The translations under genes and the position numbers were made by a program. The notes beneath the pieces are model-generated. The model saw only the letters and a program-made list of their open reading frames with translations. It did no database searches and was not told where the DNA came from. 64,000 nt of DNA from Alistipes sp. UBA934 (lineage in GTDB: Bacteria; Bacteroidota; Bacteroidia; Bacteroidales; Rikenellaceae): the NCBI GenBank assembly GCA_002293535.1, contig DBDK01000007.1:51308-115307 (forward strand). The letters are read 5' to 3'. The stretch's first letter is position 1; each line of letters begins with the position of its first letter. Positions 1-9,273 of the stretch are shown in pieces.

Positions 1-412
1 CCTGAGCGACGCCGTTGAAGTGGCCCCGGCGAGAGGCGCCTTCCATAATTTTGTCCAGTTCGCCGAAATCGAACACGCGGGTGTCGGGCTCAGGATAGAT
101 CTCCTCGATGGAAGGGACGAAAACAATATCAACACCCTCGCGGGCAAGCAGGAAAAGATCTTTTTCCAGTGTGCGGGGATAGTTCTTAAGGTCGGAGGGG
201 TCGTTGAACTGAGTGGGGTTTACAAATATGCTGACCACGGTGTTTGGAGACGATCCTGTCTCGCCTTCGGCGTTACGATCACGCGCCGCTTTGGCCGCTC
301 TTACGAGTGAAAGATGACCCTGGTGGAGCGCACCCATAGTGGGGACGAAGTTAATATTCGTCACCCCCTCCAACGCACGGGCCAATTCGCCCCTTGTTTT
401 TACGACACGCAT
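1..412 (-). CDS. panC: Pantoate-beta-alanine ligase (pantothenate synthetase), 3' end outside window
   Basis: PanC joins pantoate and beta-alanine with ATP to give pantothenate in CoA biosynthesis, in the cytoplasm. I translated 137 residues from the ATG at 412; the C-terminal half lies left of the window. The N-terminus carries the family signature [16 protein letters not shown] (residues 22-37, HxGH nucleotide-binding motif) and [12 protein letters not shown] (about 59-70). Between these, residues 46-57 ([12 protein letters not shown]) form an insertion compared with the usual tight loop of the family; the first six residues are encoded by a degenerate copy of the dispersed palindromic element. 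It diverges from the DPP III-like gene, and a TAACTTTG -7 box lies 11 nt upstream of the ATG. Identity is firm; the insertion is seen directly, its origin is inferred. Confidence 0.93.
   Translation of the reverse strand, partial: MRVVKTRGELARALEGVTNINFVPTMGALHQGHLSLVRAAKAARDRNAEGETGSSPNTVVSIFVNPTQFNDPSDLKNYPRTLEKDLFLLAREGVDIVFVPSIEEIYPEPDTRVFDFGELDKIMEGASRRGHFNGVAQ
261..280 (-). repeat. Degenerate copy of dispersed palindromic element, in-frame in panC
   Basis: On the minus strand this reads GATCGTAACGCCGAAGGCGA, matching the consensus (GGTCGGAACGCCGAC then GGCGA) at most positions. It is translated as RNAEGE, the same frame used by the copies in murB, tyrS and the class III aminotransferase. 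The stem is partly eroded, which fits an old insertion. Confidence 0.6.
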
Positions 413-457
413 AAAATACGCGCCAAAGTTAAAAAAATTTAATAACTTTGCACGCAT
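413..457. promoter_or_regulatory. Divergent panC / DPP III promoter region
   Basis: Two Bacteroidetes-type -7 boxes face away from each other: TAACTTTG on the minus strand (424-431) for panC and TAACTTTG on the plus strand (443-450) for the peptidase. They end 11 and 7 nt before the respective start codons, so leaders should be only a few nucleotides. No clear -33 TTTG or ribosome binding site is visible. Confidence 0.65.
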
Positions 458-2437
458 ATGAAAAAAATGGTTATGATAATGTCGGTGGTCGCATTGGCGG
501 CGTGCGAAAAAAAAGAGAATTTTCAATGGACGATAGACCGCTTTGACGATATCAGAGTGATGCGCTATCAGGTGCCGGGCTTCGAAGAATTGGAACTCGA
601 CCAAAAACTGCTGATATACTATCTGAGCGAAGCGGCCCTGAGCGGACGTGACATCCTGTGGGATCAGAATTTCAAATACAATCTCGCCGTAAGGCGCATC
701 CTGGAGGACATTTACAGGAATTTCGACGGTGACCGGACCACTTCGGAATGGTTGGCACTGGAGACCTATATTAAAAAGGTGTGGTTTGCGAACGGAATGC
801 ATCACCACTATTCGGGCGACAAATTTGTACCCGGATTCAGCAGGGAGTATTTCGAGGGCCTGGCGCCGGAGGTGTCGGAGGAGATAAAGGCCGTGATCTT
901 CGACCCGACGCTCTATCCGGTGAGGGTGAATCAGGCGGCGGGAGAAGACCTGCTGGCCACCTCGGCGATGAACTACTACGAAGGAGTGACGCAGGTGGAA
1001 GCGGAGGCATTTTATGCAGGTCAGGCCTCGGCAGCCGCCGGTGATCCGCAACCGATCTCGTACGGGTTGAACTCGAAGTTGGTAAAAAAGGACGGGCGTC
1101 TGACGGAACTGGTGTGGCACGAGGGCGGGATGTATGGCGAAGCGATAAAGCAAATCACATACTGGCTGGGAAAGGCTGCCGAAGTCGCCGACGAGCCGCA
1201 GAAGGGCATTATCAACGAATTGGTGAGGTATTACAGATCGGGCGACCTGAGAGAATTCGACCGATACAACGTGGCCTGGGTGAGGGATACGGTGTCGAAG
1301 ATTGATTTTGTGAACGGATTCATAGAAAACTACGGCGATCCGTTGGGAATCAAGGCAAGCTGGGAGTCGAATGTGAATTTTGTGGACGAACAGGCAACGA
1401 AGCGCACGGAAATTATAAGCGAAAATGCGCAATGGTTCGAGGATCATTCGCCCGTGGCGCCGCAATATAGAAAGCCGGTGGTCAAAGGAGTGTCGGCAAA
1501 GGTGATAACGGCGGCAATGTTGGGCGGCGACTGCTATCCGGCAACCCCCATTGGGATCAACCTGCCGAACGCCGACTGGATAAGGCGCGACTACGGCTCT
1601 AAAAGCGTTACCATACAGAATATTACGGACGCTTATGACAAGGCGGCAGAGGGAAATGGATTCCAGGAAGAATTTGTGTTGAGAGCGGAAGACAGGGAGC
1701 GGATGAAAAAGTGGGGCAGTCTGGGAAGCAATCTGCATACCGACCTGCACGAATGTCTGGGGCACGGAAGCGGCCAGCTGGCGCCGGGGGTGACGGGAAG
1801 CGAACTGAAACAGTATGGTTCGGCGATAGAAGAGTCGAGAGCAGACCTCTTTGCGCTCTACTATATTGCCGACCCGCAGATGGTGGAGCTGGGGCTGATC
1901 GAAACGCTGGATGTCGCGTGGGCCGAGTACGCGAGTTATATGATGAACGGTCTTGAGACCCAGTTGGCGAGAATCGCGCCCGGAAAAAACGTGGAAGAGT
2001 CGCATATGCGTAATCGTCAAGCGATTGCGTCGTGGTGCTATGAGCGTGGTAAAGCGGCGAACGTGATCGAAAAAGTTGTGAAGGACGGGAAAACTTATGT
2101 GGTGGTGAATGATTTCGAGGCACTGAGAAGACTGGTGGGAGAGCTGCTGGGCGAAATTCAACGGATCAAGAGCGAGGGTGATTTTGCCGCTGGGCGCGAT
2201 TTCATAGAGAACTACGGCGTGAGGGTCGATCCTGTGCTGCATACGGAGGTGCTGGCGAGATACAATGCGCTGAATTTGGCCCCTTACGGCGGCTTTGTGA
2301 ATCCCCGCTACGAGCTGGTGAAGGATGAAAATACAGGGCGGGTGACGGATATAAAGATCTCGTACAACGAGAGTTACGCCGATCAAATGCAGAGATATAG
2401 CCACGATTATTCTTTCTTACCGAGCAAAAATGAATAG
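458..2437 (+). CDS. Dipeptidyl peptidase III-like zinc peptidase (family M49), lipoprotein
   Basis: Family M49 enzymes release dipeptides from peptide N-termini. The zinc motif HECLGH is at residues 431-436, and the second motif EESRAD at 458-463 supplies the third ligand Glu459; the spacing from His431 to Glu459 (28) fits the bacterial rather than the longer eukaryotic form. NLPNADWIR (about 368-376) is another conserved family stretch. At 659 residues the length is as expected. The N-terminus [16 protein letters not shown] is a lipoprotein signal with Cys16 as the lipidation site, so it should be membrane anchored and face the periplasm. The next gene starts inside its last codons (8 bp overlap), suggesting co-transcription with the M23 peptidase and the YhbP-like gene. 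Confidence 0.92.
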   Translation: MKKMVMIMSVVALAACEKKENFQWTIDRFDDIRVMRYQVPGFEELELDQKLLIYYLSEAALSGRDILWDQNFKYNLAVRRILEDIYRNFDGDRTTSEWLALETYIKKVWFANGMHHHYSGDKFVPGFSREYFEGLAPEVSEEIKAVIFDPTLYPVRVNQAAGEDLLATSAMNYYEGVTQVEAEAFYAGQASAAAGDPQPISYGLNSKLVKKDGRLTELVWHEGGMYGEAIKQITYWLGKAAEVADEPQKGIINELVRYYRSGDLREFDRYNVAWVRDTVSKIDFVNGFIENYGDPLGIKASWESNVNFVDEQATKRTEIISENAQWFEDHSPVAPQYRKPVVKGVSAKVITAAMLGGDCYPATPIGINLPNADWIRRDYGSKSVTIQNITDAYDKAAEGNGFQEEFVLRAEDRERMKKWGSLGSNLHTDLHECLGHGSGQLAPGVTGSELKQYGSAIEESRADLFALYYIADPQMVELGLIETLDVAWAEYASYMMNGLETQLARIAPGKNVEESHMRNRQAIASWCYERGKAANVIEKVVKDGKTYVVVNDFEALRRLVGELLGEIQRIKSEGDFAAGRDFIENYGVRVDPVLHTEVLARYNALNLAPYGGFVNPRYELVKDENTGRVTDIKISYNESYADQMQRYSHDYSFLPSKNE

Positions 2438-3719
2438 TTTTTTGAAAAAATACGGACTGACGGTGCTGGCGGCGATGATTGTGGTGGCAGCGGTGGTGGC
2501 CTTATTTGTATTGCCGAGAGGCGAAGGTTCGGGGCACCGAAATGGAACACGCGAGCAGGTCAAGGAGCCGACAATACTTTACGGAATCAATGCCGATAAT
2601 TATCAGCTTGTCGAAGGTCAGATAGGTGCGGGCGAGACGATGAGCAACATTTTCGACGGCTTCGGCTTGGGGCCGGCCAGAATTCACCGGATAGAACAGG
2701 TGAGCCGTGACAGTTTCGATCTGCGGAAAGTGAGGGCCGGGAATCGCTATGTGGCATTTCTGGAACCCGATTCGCTGGCCCGATTGGCCCATTTTGTGTA
2801 TGAAAAATCGCTGACGGATTACTTTGTGATCACGCTCGGAGGCGGCGACACAGTGAAAGTGAGAAACGGACAAAAGCCGGTGCGCATAGACCGACGGCAC
2901 GCCAACGCCGAAATCAGCAGCTCGATGTGGAACGCGATCGTGGATAACGGACTGCCCCCTGCGCTGGCCGCAGAGCTGGAAGACATCTACGGCTGGAGCA
3001 TCGACTTCTTCGGAATTCAATCCGGCGATAGCTTCGAGGTGATCTATGATCAGCGTTATGTGGATACATTGCCTGTTGGGATCGGGCGGATTTGGGGCTC
3101 GGTTTTCAAACACGCAGACAAAACGCACTACGCGATCCCGTTTCGACAGGACGGTAAAATCGCATACTGGGACGAGAACGGAAACAGCCTCAAAAAGCAG
3201 TTCCTGAAAGCACCGCTCAAGTATACGAGAATCAGTTCGGGCTACTCTAATGCCCGCCGACACCCCATTACGCGTGTGGTGAGGCCGCACCAGGCGATAG
3301 ATTACGCTGCGCCGTCCGGAACTCCGGTATCAGCGGTGGCGGACGGAGTGGTATCGAGGCGGTTCTGGGACTCGAAAGGCGGAGGTAACACTCTGTTTAT
3401 CAAGCACGCGAGGGGATATGAAAGCGGCTACCTGCACCTGAGGGGCTTCGCTTCGGGAATCGTGGTGGGAGCGAGAGTGAGGCAAGGCCAGGTAATTGGC
3501 TATGTGGGTACTACGGGCGCATCGACAGGGCCGCATCTCGATTTCAGGGTTCGGGTAAACGGTAGGCCCGTGAATCCGTTGAAAATCCCACAAGAGCCCG
3601 GCGAACCGGTGAAAGCGGCAAACAAGGCTGCATTTGAGCAGGTGCGTGCGCGCGTGATGGGAGAGCTGGACGGGAGTCTACCACCGGGAGAATGGCTGGT
3701 GCAGTTAGATAGTTTATGA
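2430..3719 (+). CDS. M23 family metallopeptidase (LytM/NlpD type)
   Basis: Predicted cell-wall endopeptidase or activator, anchored by a membrane segment at residues about 10-29 and facing the periplasm. The C-terminal LytM domain (about 265-390) has His287 and Asp291 (HQAID), His336 in the YLHLRG motif and His369. The usual HxH of the family is HLD here (369-371), so the zinc-ligand position of the second histidine is Asp; this variant is something I associate with Bacteroidetes relatives, and catalytic activity is therefore uncertain. The middle region has no recognised enzyme motif and probably forms OapA/opacity-type domains, an inference. It overlaps the upstream peptidase by 8 bp and the downstream gene by 4 bp (ATGA). 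Confidence 0.88.
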   Translation: MNSFLKKYGLTVLAAMIVVAAVVALFVLPRGEGSGHRNGTREQVKEPTILYGINADNYQLVEGQIGAGETMSNIFDGFGLGPARIHRIEQVSRDSFDLRKVRAGNRYVAFLEPDSLARLAHFVYEKSLTDYFVITLGGGDTVKVRNGQKPVRIDRRHANAEISSSMWNAIVDNGLPPALAAELEDIYGWSIDFFGIQSGDSFEVIYDQRYVDTLPVGIGRIWGSVFKHADKTHYAIPFRQDGKIAYWDENGNSLKKQFLKAPLKYTRISSGYSNARRHPITRVVRPHQAIDYAAPSGTPVSAVADGVVSRRFWDSKGGGNTLFIKHARGYESGYLHLRGFASGIVVGARVRQGQVIGYVGTTGASTGPHLDFRVRVNGRPVNPLKIPQEPGEPVKAANKAAFEQVRARVMGELDGSLPPGEWLVQLDSL

Positions 3720-4183
3720 TGGAGTTGGAAAAAATAGTGGCTGTGGTGCGCAAGCATCACTTGATGACACTGGCAACGGTGGCGAAGGCAGAAGGGGGGA
3801 CAGGGGAAGAGGTTTTTGTGCCCTGGGTGGCGCACGTCTTCTATGCCTGGGTGAAAGAGCTGGAATGTTTCGTGTTTACCTCAGACCCCGAAACCAGACA
3901 CGGGAAAGAGATGGTGGCCGGGCCGGTGGCTGCAGGAGTGGGGCTGGAGACGAAAAACGTGGGTAAGGTACAGGGAATACAAATTTGCGGAAGTGTCCGG
4001 CGACCGATAGATGGCGCGGAAAAAGATGCTGCACGAAGTGCCTACCTGCGCCGATTTCCGTATGCAGCGGCAATGGGAGCGGCCGGAAAGGAACTTTCGC
4101 TATGGATACTGGAACCGAGCTATATGAAACTCACCGACAACACGTTGGGATTCGGTACGAAGCTCACGTGGTCTAAAGAATAA
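3716..4183 (+). CDS. YhbP/UPF0306-like protein (FMN-binding split barrel fold)
   Basis: The 155-residue protein matches the YhbP family in layout: N-terminal HLMTLATV, central FVFTSDPETRHGKEM, the GKVQGIQICGSVRR strand pair, AYLRRFPYA (about 105-113), and the C-terminal DNTLGFGTKLTW that is nearly diagnostic. The fold is related to pyridoxamine 5'-phosphate oxidase; the physiological substrate is unknown in the family. It contains a short extra loop (about 28-40) relative to the enterobacterial form. It starts in the ATGA overlap with the M23 gene. Its stop codon TAA (4181-4183) is the first three bases of a palindromic element copy that fills the whole gap to glyA. Confidence 0.8.
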   Translation: MMELEKIVAVVRKHHLMTLATVAKAEGGTGEEVFVPWVAHVFYAWVKELECFVFTSDPETRHGKEMVAGPVAAGVGLETKNVGKVQGIQICGSVRRPIDGAEKDAARSAYLRRFPYAAAMGAAGKELSLWILEPSYMKLTDNTLGFGTKLTWSKE

Positions 4184-4203
4184 ATCGCTGTCGGCGTTCC
4201 GAC
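4181..4203 (-). repeat. Palindromic element filling the yhbP-glyA convergent gap
   Basis: Read on the minus strand directly after the glyA stop codon the sequence is GTCGGAACGCCGAC followed by AGCGATTTA. The stem GTCGG/CCGAC with loop AACG is perfect. Read from the other side, its last three bases supply the TAA stop of the yhbP-like gene. It is the only sequence between the two convergent genes, so it may double as a bidirectional terminator hairpin. Confidence 0.85.
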
Positions 4204-5478
4204 CTACCAAGCGAAAAGCTTATAATTTTTCATCATTGCATTCACGTCGGCACGGACGGCGGCTATGTTCGTCTCGCTGTCGGGATCGGACAAAACGCGG
4301 TCGATAAGGGCGACGATGTCATCCATCTGCTGAGGGCGAAGGCCGCGAGTGGTGATGGCAGGGGTACCGAACCGCAAGCCGGAGGTCTGAAACGGCGAGC
4401 GCGAATCGAAAGGAACCATATTCTTATTGGTGGTGATGTCCGCGGCGACAAGAGCCTTTTCGGCAGCCTTACCGGTGAGTTCGGGGAACTTGGTGCGCAA
4501 ATCGACCAGCATCAGGTGATTGTCGGTGCCGCCGGAAATGATCTTATAACCACGGTTCACGAAAGCCTCTGCCATCGCGACGGCATTCTTGATAACGAGG
4601 GTCTGGTATTCCTTATATTCGGGCTGGAGCGCCTCGCCGAAAGAAACAGCCTTGGCAGCGATCACGTGCTCCAATGGGCCGCCCTGAACGCCGGGAAAAA
4701 CGGCTGAATTGAGCAATGCGGACATCTTCTTAACTTCGCCCTTGGGAGTGGTCAGACCCCACGGATTGTCGAAGTCTTTACCCATCAGTATAATCCCCCC
4801 GCGAGGACCGCGAAGAGTTTTGTGAGTGGTGGAGGTGACGATATGTGCGTGAGGAACAGGGTTTTCCAACAGACCGGCAGCTATGAGTCCGGCAGTATGG
4901 GCCATATCGATCATCAGAAGTGCACCCACTTTGTCGGCAATTTGGCGCATACGCTTATAGTCCCATTCGCGAGAGTAAGCCGACGCGCCGCCGACGATAA
5001 GTTTGGGTTTATGCTCGATGGCCAGAGCCTCCATCTCGTCGTAGTCGATGGTGCCGGTGGCCTCGGAAACCTTGTAGCCGACAGCTTTATAGAACAAGCC
5101 GGAGAAATTGACGGGCGAACCGTGAGAAAGATGGCCGCCGTGAGAAAGATCGAGGCCAAGAAAAGTGTCCCCAGGTTTCATACAGGCAACAAAAACCGCC
5201 ATATTGGCCTGGGCACCGGAGTGAGGCTGAACATTAGCCCACTCGGCATTGTAAAGCTTGCAAAGGCGCTGAATAGCAAGCGTTTCCACTTTATCCACGA
5301 TCTCGCAACCGCCATAGTAGCGCGCGCCGGGGTAACCCTCGGCATATTTATTAGTGAGCACGGAACCCATAGTGGCCATAACCTGATCCGACACGAAATT
5401 CTCCGACGCAATAAGCTCGATACCACCTTCTTGACGCGCACGCTCGGCGCCGATCAACTCAAAAATCTCTTTTTCCAT
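4204..5478 (-). CDS. glyA: Serine hydroxymethyltransferase
   Basis: PLP enzyme interconverting serine plus tetrahydrofolate with glycine plus 5,10-methylene-tetrahydrofolate; cytoplasmic. The full-length 424-residue frame has [10 protein letters not shown] (21-30), [15 protein letters not shown] (43-57), [11 protein letters not shown] (190-200) and the PLP lysine Lys220 in [13 protein letters not shown]. The start at 5478 begins [16 protein letters not shown], as usual for the family. Monocistronic by layout: it converges on yhbP and diverges from fabG, with its own TACCTTTG -7 box only 5 nt upstream of the ATG, which predicts an almost leaderless transcript. Confidence 0.97.
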   Translation of the reverse strand: MEKEIFELIGAERARQEGGIELIASENFVSDQVMATMGSVLTNKYAEGYPGARYYGGCEIVDKVETLAIQRLCKLYNAEWANVQPHSGAQANMAVFVACMKPGDTFLGLDLSHGGHLSHGSPVNFSGLFYKAVGYKVSEATGTIDYDEMEALAIEHKPKLIVGGASAYSREWDYKRMRQIADKVGALLMIDMAHTAGLIAAGLLENPVPHAHIVTSTTHKTLRGPRGGIILMGKDFDNPWGLTTPKGEVKKMSALLNSAVFPGVQGGPLEHVIAAKAVSFGEALQPEYKEYQTLVIKNAVAMAEAFVNRGYKIISGGTDNHLMLVDLRTKFPELTGKAAEKALVAADITTNKNMVPFDSRSPFQTSGLRFGTPAITTRGLRPQQMDDIVALIDRVLSDPDSETNIAAVRADVNAMMKNYKLFAW

Positions 5479-5531
5479 AGTTGCAAAGGTAAGAAATTTG
5501 TGTAAATTTGTGCAGCTAATTTTTGATTTTT
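5479..5531. promoter_or_regulatory. Divergent glyA / fabG promoter region
   Basis: Minus strand: TACCTTTG at 5484-5491 for glyA, ending 5 nt before the start codon. Plus strand: TAAATTTG at 5503-5510 for fabG with TTG at 5481-5483 and a 19-nt spacer, which fits the Bacteroidetes -33/-7 arrangement. The two promoters overlap, so they probably compete. Confidence 0.7.
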
Positions 5532-6278
5532 ATGGGACTTTTGAAAGGAAAGGTCGCGCTGGTAACCGGTGCGGCAAGGGGAATAGGCAGGGCAGTGGCC
5601 CTCGAAATGGCGAAAGAAGGCGCCGACGTGGCTTTCACCGATTTGGCCGTGGATGAAAATGCAAAGAAGACAGAAGCCGATATTCAGGCGCTTGGCGTGA
5701 AGGGAAAGGCTTACGCGTCCAACGCAGCCAGCTTCGAGGAGGCCCACAAGGTTGTCGAAGAGGTGGTGAAGGATTTCGGGCGGATCGACATTCTGGTCAA
5801 TAACGCCGGCATCACCAAGGACGGGTTGATGATGAGAATGAGCGAGGCTCAGTGGGATGCGGTGATAAACGTGAACCTCAAAAGCGCTTTCAACTACATT
5901 CACGCGGTGACTCCGGTGATGGTTTCGCAACGAGGTGGTTCGATAATCAATATGGCCTCCGTGGTGGGGGTTTCGGGCAACGCAGGACAGGCGAACTACT
6001 CGGCATCGAAAGCAGGAATGGTGGGTCTGGCAAAGAGCATCGCAAAAGAACTGGGACCTCGCGGAATCAGGGCCAACGCCATTGCACCTGGATTTATAAT
6101 TACCGAAATGACCGACCAACTGCCCGATAGCGTGAAGGAAGAGTGGGCCAAGCAGATCCCGCTTCGTCGTGGTGGTACGCCCGAAGATGTGGCGAAAGCT
6201 GCGGTGTTCCTTGCGAGCGATCTGGCGTCATACGTGAGTGGGCAGACCCTGCACGTTTGTGGGGCGATGAATACATAG
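5532..6278 (+). CDS. fabG: 3-oxoacyl-[acyl-carrier-protein] reductase
   Basis: Short-chain dehydrogenase of fatty acid elongation; NADPH-dependent reduction of 3-ketoacyl-ACP. The glycine-rich TGAARGIG (12-19) binds the cofactor, NNAG is at 90-93, and the catalytic set is Asn114, Ser143, Tyr156 and Lys160 (YSASK). I chose the ATG at 5532 (MGLLKGKVALVTG) rather than the in-frame TTG 9 bp upstream. The tail reads SGQTLHVCGAMNT where FabG usually has HVDGG, so the Asp of that loop is Cys here. A 55-bp gap separates it from recG. Confidence 0.93.
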   Translation: MGLLKGKVALVTGAARGIGRAVALEMAKEGADVAFTDLAVDENAKKTEADIQALGVKGKAYASNAASFEEAHKVVEEVVKDFGRIDILVNNAGITKDGLMMRMSEAQWDAVINVNLKSAFNYIHAVTPVMVSQRGGSIINMASVVGVSGNAGQANYSASKAGMVGLAKSIAKELGPRGIRANAIAPGFIITEMTDQLPDSVKEEWAKQIPLRRGGTPEDVAKAAVFLASDLASYVSGQTLHVCGAMNT

Positions 6279-6333
6279 CCGGGCGCGAATGCGCTACGGC
6301 GAGGGAGATATCACGGGGCGCGGGCAAAAATAA

Positions 6334-8481
6334 ATGGCATCTTATCTCGATAACGATGTGAAGTTTCTTGCGGGAGTGGGCGAGGCGCGAGCAAAGCTAC
6401 TGGCTACGGAGCTGGGAGTGCGAACGCTGGGCGACCTGCTACACTATTTCCCTTTCCGATATATTGACAGGGCAAAAGTCTACGGGATAAAGGATGTGAC
6501 TGAAGAGGTGGAGGATACCTATGTGCAGATACGGGCGCAGGTGCTGGGGAAAAAGATCATCGGCGAGGGGAGGGGACAGCGACTGTCGGTGACGGTAAGG
6601 GACCGGACGGGGACGACGGAACTTGTGTGGTTCAGAGGGGTAAAGTGGATCGAAAAGCGATTGGAGCCGGGGCGCGAGTATGTCTTTTTCGGGAGGCCGC
6701 ACTTTTTCAGAGGCGAGTTCTCGATGGTGCATCCGGAAGTAGAGCCGGTAGGAGGGGTTTCGGGAGAGGCACAAGCAGGGGGCCTGAGGGACGCTTCGAG
6801 GTCTGACAGGCCGACAGCCTCGTTACAAGGGGTTTATCACACGACCGAGAAGCTCACGAATCTGCATCTTGGCACGAAAGGGATTTACAACCTGGTGTGC
6901 AATATGTGGCCACTGGTGCAGGGAAGCATTGTGGAGACGCTGCCCGAAAGTCTGCTGACAGAGCAAGGGCTGATGGGGCTGAAAGAGGCGCTGTACAATA
7001 TCCATTTTCCGCAAAGCACAGCGCTGCTCAAGAGTGCAGAATATCGCCTCAAGTTCGAGGAACTGCTCGGAATCCAACTCGATATACAAACAAAGCGAAC
7101 CGCGCGAATTAATCGTGACGACGGATTCGTGTTCCCAAAGGTCGGAGAATTTTTCAACCGATTCTGGAACGAAAAACTGCCGTTCGAGCTGACCGGTGCG
7201 CAAAAACGGGTCATAAAAGAGATACGTGCCGATACGGTCAGCGGCCGCCAGATGAACCGGCTGCTGCAAGGAGACGTCGGGAGCGGAAAAACGCTGGTGG
7301 CGTTGATGGCAATGCTGCTGGCGGCGGATAACGGATTCCAAAGCTGTATGATGGTGCCGACGGAAATACTTGCTCGTCAGCACTACGCCTCGATAACCAA
7401 AATGGTCGAAGGGCTGGGACTGAGGGTGGGGATCATTACCGGTGCGTCGAAAAGCCAGGAAAGAAACCTGGCACTGGAGGGAGCGGCGGAAGGCTACCTC
7501 GATATATTGATAGGTACGCACGCGCTGATCGAAGACAGGGTGCAGTTTGCGAATCTGGGTCTGGTGATAATCGACGAGCAGCATCGTTTCGGAGTAGAGC
7601 AGAGGGCGAAGTTGTGGACGAAAAACGAGCGCCCGCCGCACATATTGGTTATGACGGCGACGCCCATACCGCGTACGCTCGCGATGACGCTCTACGGTGA
7701 TCTGGAAGTGTCCGTGATAGACGAACTTCCGCCCGGCCGACAACCTATCAGGACATATCACAAGAATGACGGGGACAGGTTGGCGGTGTGGGGTTTTATG
7801 AAGCGCGAAATAGCAAAGGGAAGGCAGGTCTATGTTGTGTATCCGCTAATCCAAGAGTCCGAAAAGATGGACTACAAGGATTTGTACGACGGTTTCGAGA
7901 GCATATCACGCGATTTTCCGCGGCCCGAATATCAGGTCATTGCCGTGCACGGGAAGATGCGGGCGGAGGATAAGCAGCAGGCAATGAGGGAGTTCAAGGA
8001 TAAGCAGGCGCAAATTATGGTGGCCACGTCGGTGATCGAAGTGGGGGTGGACGTGCCAAACGCAACGGTGATGGTGATAGAGAGCGCCGAGCGGTTCGGG
8101 CTCTCGCAGTTGCATCAGCTCAGGGGGCGTGTCGGGAGGGGAGGGGAGCAGTCATATTGCGTGTTGATGAGTGGGCAGAAACTATCGAAAGAGGCGCGGC
8201 AGAGGCTCGGAGCGATGGTCGAAACCAATGACGGATTCGAGCTGGCGGAGATGGATCTCAGGCTTCGCGGAGCGGGTGATATGGCTGGTACTCAGCAGAG
8301 TGGCCTTGCCTGGGAACTCCGAATCGCCGACCTTGGGCGCGACCAGCAAATAATCGAGATGACCAGGCAGGTAGCCTCGCGGATTTTGGAAACAGACCCG
8401 ATGGTGACAGATCCGTTGTTGGCCGCACTGAGGGAGAAATTTACACCCAGGACGCCGAAGGATTTTAGTAATATATCGTGA
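6334..8481 (+). CDS. recG: ATP-dependent DNA helicase RecG
   Basis: RecG remodels stalled replication forks and branched DNA. The 715-residue protein shows the N-terminal OB-fold wedge domain (about 60-140), Walker A GDVGSGKT at 313-320, DEQH box at 414-417, MTATPIPRTLAM (motif III), and the C-terminal helicase motifs ATSVIEVGVDVPNA and LRGRVGRGGEQS. Residues about 141-166 (GVSGEAQAGGLRDASRSDRP and following) form an extra low-complexity linker just before the conserved YHTTEKL; this stretch shares GAGGGACGCTTCGAG-like DNA with an insertion in rsgA. Its stop overlaps the next start (TGATG at 8479-8483). Confidence 0.95.
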   Translation: MASYLDNDVKFLAGVGEARAKLLATELGVRTLGDLLHYFPFRYIDRAKVYGIKDVTEEVEDTYVQIRAQVLGKKIIGEGRGQRLSVTVRDRTGTTELVWFRGVKWIEKRLEPGREYVFFGRPHFFRGEFSMVHPEVEPVGGVSGEAQAGGLRDASRSDRPTASLQGVYHTTEKLTNLHLGTKGIYNLVCNMWPLVQGSIVETLPESLLTEQGLMGLKEALYNIHFPQSTALLKSAEYRLKFEELLGIQLDIQTKRTARINRDDGFVFPKVGEFFNRFWNEKLPFELTGAQKRVIKEIRADTVSGRQMNRLLQGDVGSGKTLVALMAMLLAADNGFQSCMMVPTEILARQHYASITKMVEGLGLRVGIITGASKSQERNLALEGAAEGYLDILIGTHALIEDRVQFANLGLVIIDEQHRFGVEQRAKLWTKNERPPHILVMTATPIPRTLAMTLYGDLEVSVIDELPPGRQPIRTYHKNDGDRLAVWGFMKREIAKGRQVYVVYPLIQESEKMDYKDLYDGFESISRDFPRPEYQVIAVHGKMRAEDKQQAMREFKDKQAQIMVATSVIEVGVDVPNATVMVIESAERFGLSQLHQLRGRVGRGGEQSYCVLMSGQKLSKEARQRLGAMVETNDGFELAEMDLRLRGAGDMAGTQQSGLAWELRIADLGRDQQIIEMTRQVASRILETDPMVTDPLLAALREKFTPRTPKDFSNIS

Positions 8482-9236
8482 TGAAAAAGTTTTTATTGTT
8501 GTTGGCGATAGGCGCGATCTTCAGCGCAAAAGCGCAAGTCGTAGAACCCCTCAGGGACGGCGAAATGCTTGTTTATAACGTCTCCTACAGGGCAAAACTG
8601 ATACCGAACATAAACCTGATGAGGGTGACGCTGCGAACTATGAAAGAAGACGACAGTTTTCACGTGGTGGGCAACGGACGGACGAGCGTAACAGTGGGAG
8701 GAATCTTCAGCCTGAACGACACCTATCACACCTGGCTCGATGAGAAAACCCTGTTGCCGACGCGGATGACAAGCGACTTGCACGAGAACGATTACCGCAT
8801 CAGAGCTACCTACAGCTACGACTGGAATGCTATGACGGTGAGCACATTGGTACGAAGACCGAGCTGGACGGCGGACAAATATACGACGATGCCGATAGAC
8901 CAAAACAGTGGCGATGCGTTTTCGCTTTTCTACCGCCTGCGAGCGCTCGACATCGGAGCCTTGGTGGTTGGGCGGCCATATCCTTTGACGCTGGTGCTGA
9001 ATGAAGTGACAAAGCCGATCCAATATACCTATCACGGACGAGAAGAATTGAAAATCAAAAAATTAGGCGTTAGAAAAGTACTGAAATTCACCTGCACTAT
9101 GGCAACTTCGGACGGAACTGTATACGAGGAGGGGATGACCTTGACGGTATGGGTGTCGGACGACCAGTTCAGGGTGCCGTTGCTGATGGAGTGCCCGGTG
9201 AGGATAGGGAGGGTGAGTGTGACGCTCGTGGAATAG
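8481..9236 (+). CDS. DUF3108 domain-containing secreted protein
   Basis: The 251-residue protein starts with a signal peptide (MKKFLLLLAIGAIFSAKA, cleavage before QVVEP), so it is exported. The mature part begins LRDGEMLVYNVSYRAKLIP, the hallmark opening of DUF3108 proteins, a beta-rich family of unknown function common in the envelope of Bacteroidetes and Proteobacteria. I prefer the ATG at 8481, which overlaps the recG stop by one base, over the GTG at 8478. No catalytic motif is visible. Confidence 0.75.
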   Translation: MKKFLLLLAIGAIFSAKAQVVEPLRDGEMLVYNVSYRAKLIPNINLMRVTLRTMKEDDSFHVVGNGRTSVTVGGIFSLNDTYHTWLDEKTLLPTRMTSDLHENDYRIRATYSYDWNAMTVSTLVRRPSWTADKYTTMPIDQNSGDAFSLFYRLRALDIGALVVGRPYPLTLVLNEVTKPIQYTYHGREELKIKKLGVRKVLKFTCTMATSDGTVYEEGMTLTVWVSDDQFRVPLLMECPVRIGRVSVTLVE

Positions 9237-9248
9237 AAAAAATTTTAT

Positions 9249-9256
9249 TAAATTTG
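9249..9256 (+). promoter_or_regulatory. -7 box upstream of the TPR gene
   Basis: TAAATTTG ends 17 nt before the ATG at 9274, in a short AT-rich gap after the DUF3108 gene. It suggests that the TPR/barrel/ispG/WbqC group has its own promoter. No clear -33 TTTG is visible. Confidence 0.5.
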
Positions 9257-9273
9257 TCCAAATTTCTGACCCA

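Noticed and set aside
1561..1580. GCCGAACGCCGACTGG in the DPP III gene, resembling the palindromic element
   Set aside because: It encodes NLPNADWIR, a conserved motif of family M49, so the resemblance is chance.
6279..6333. GCGCGAATGCGC palindrome between fabG and recG
   Set aside because: It is a short palindrome without a T-tract and unlike the dispersed element; not enough to call a terminator or repeat.
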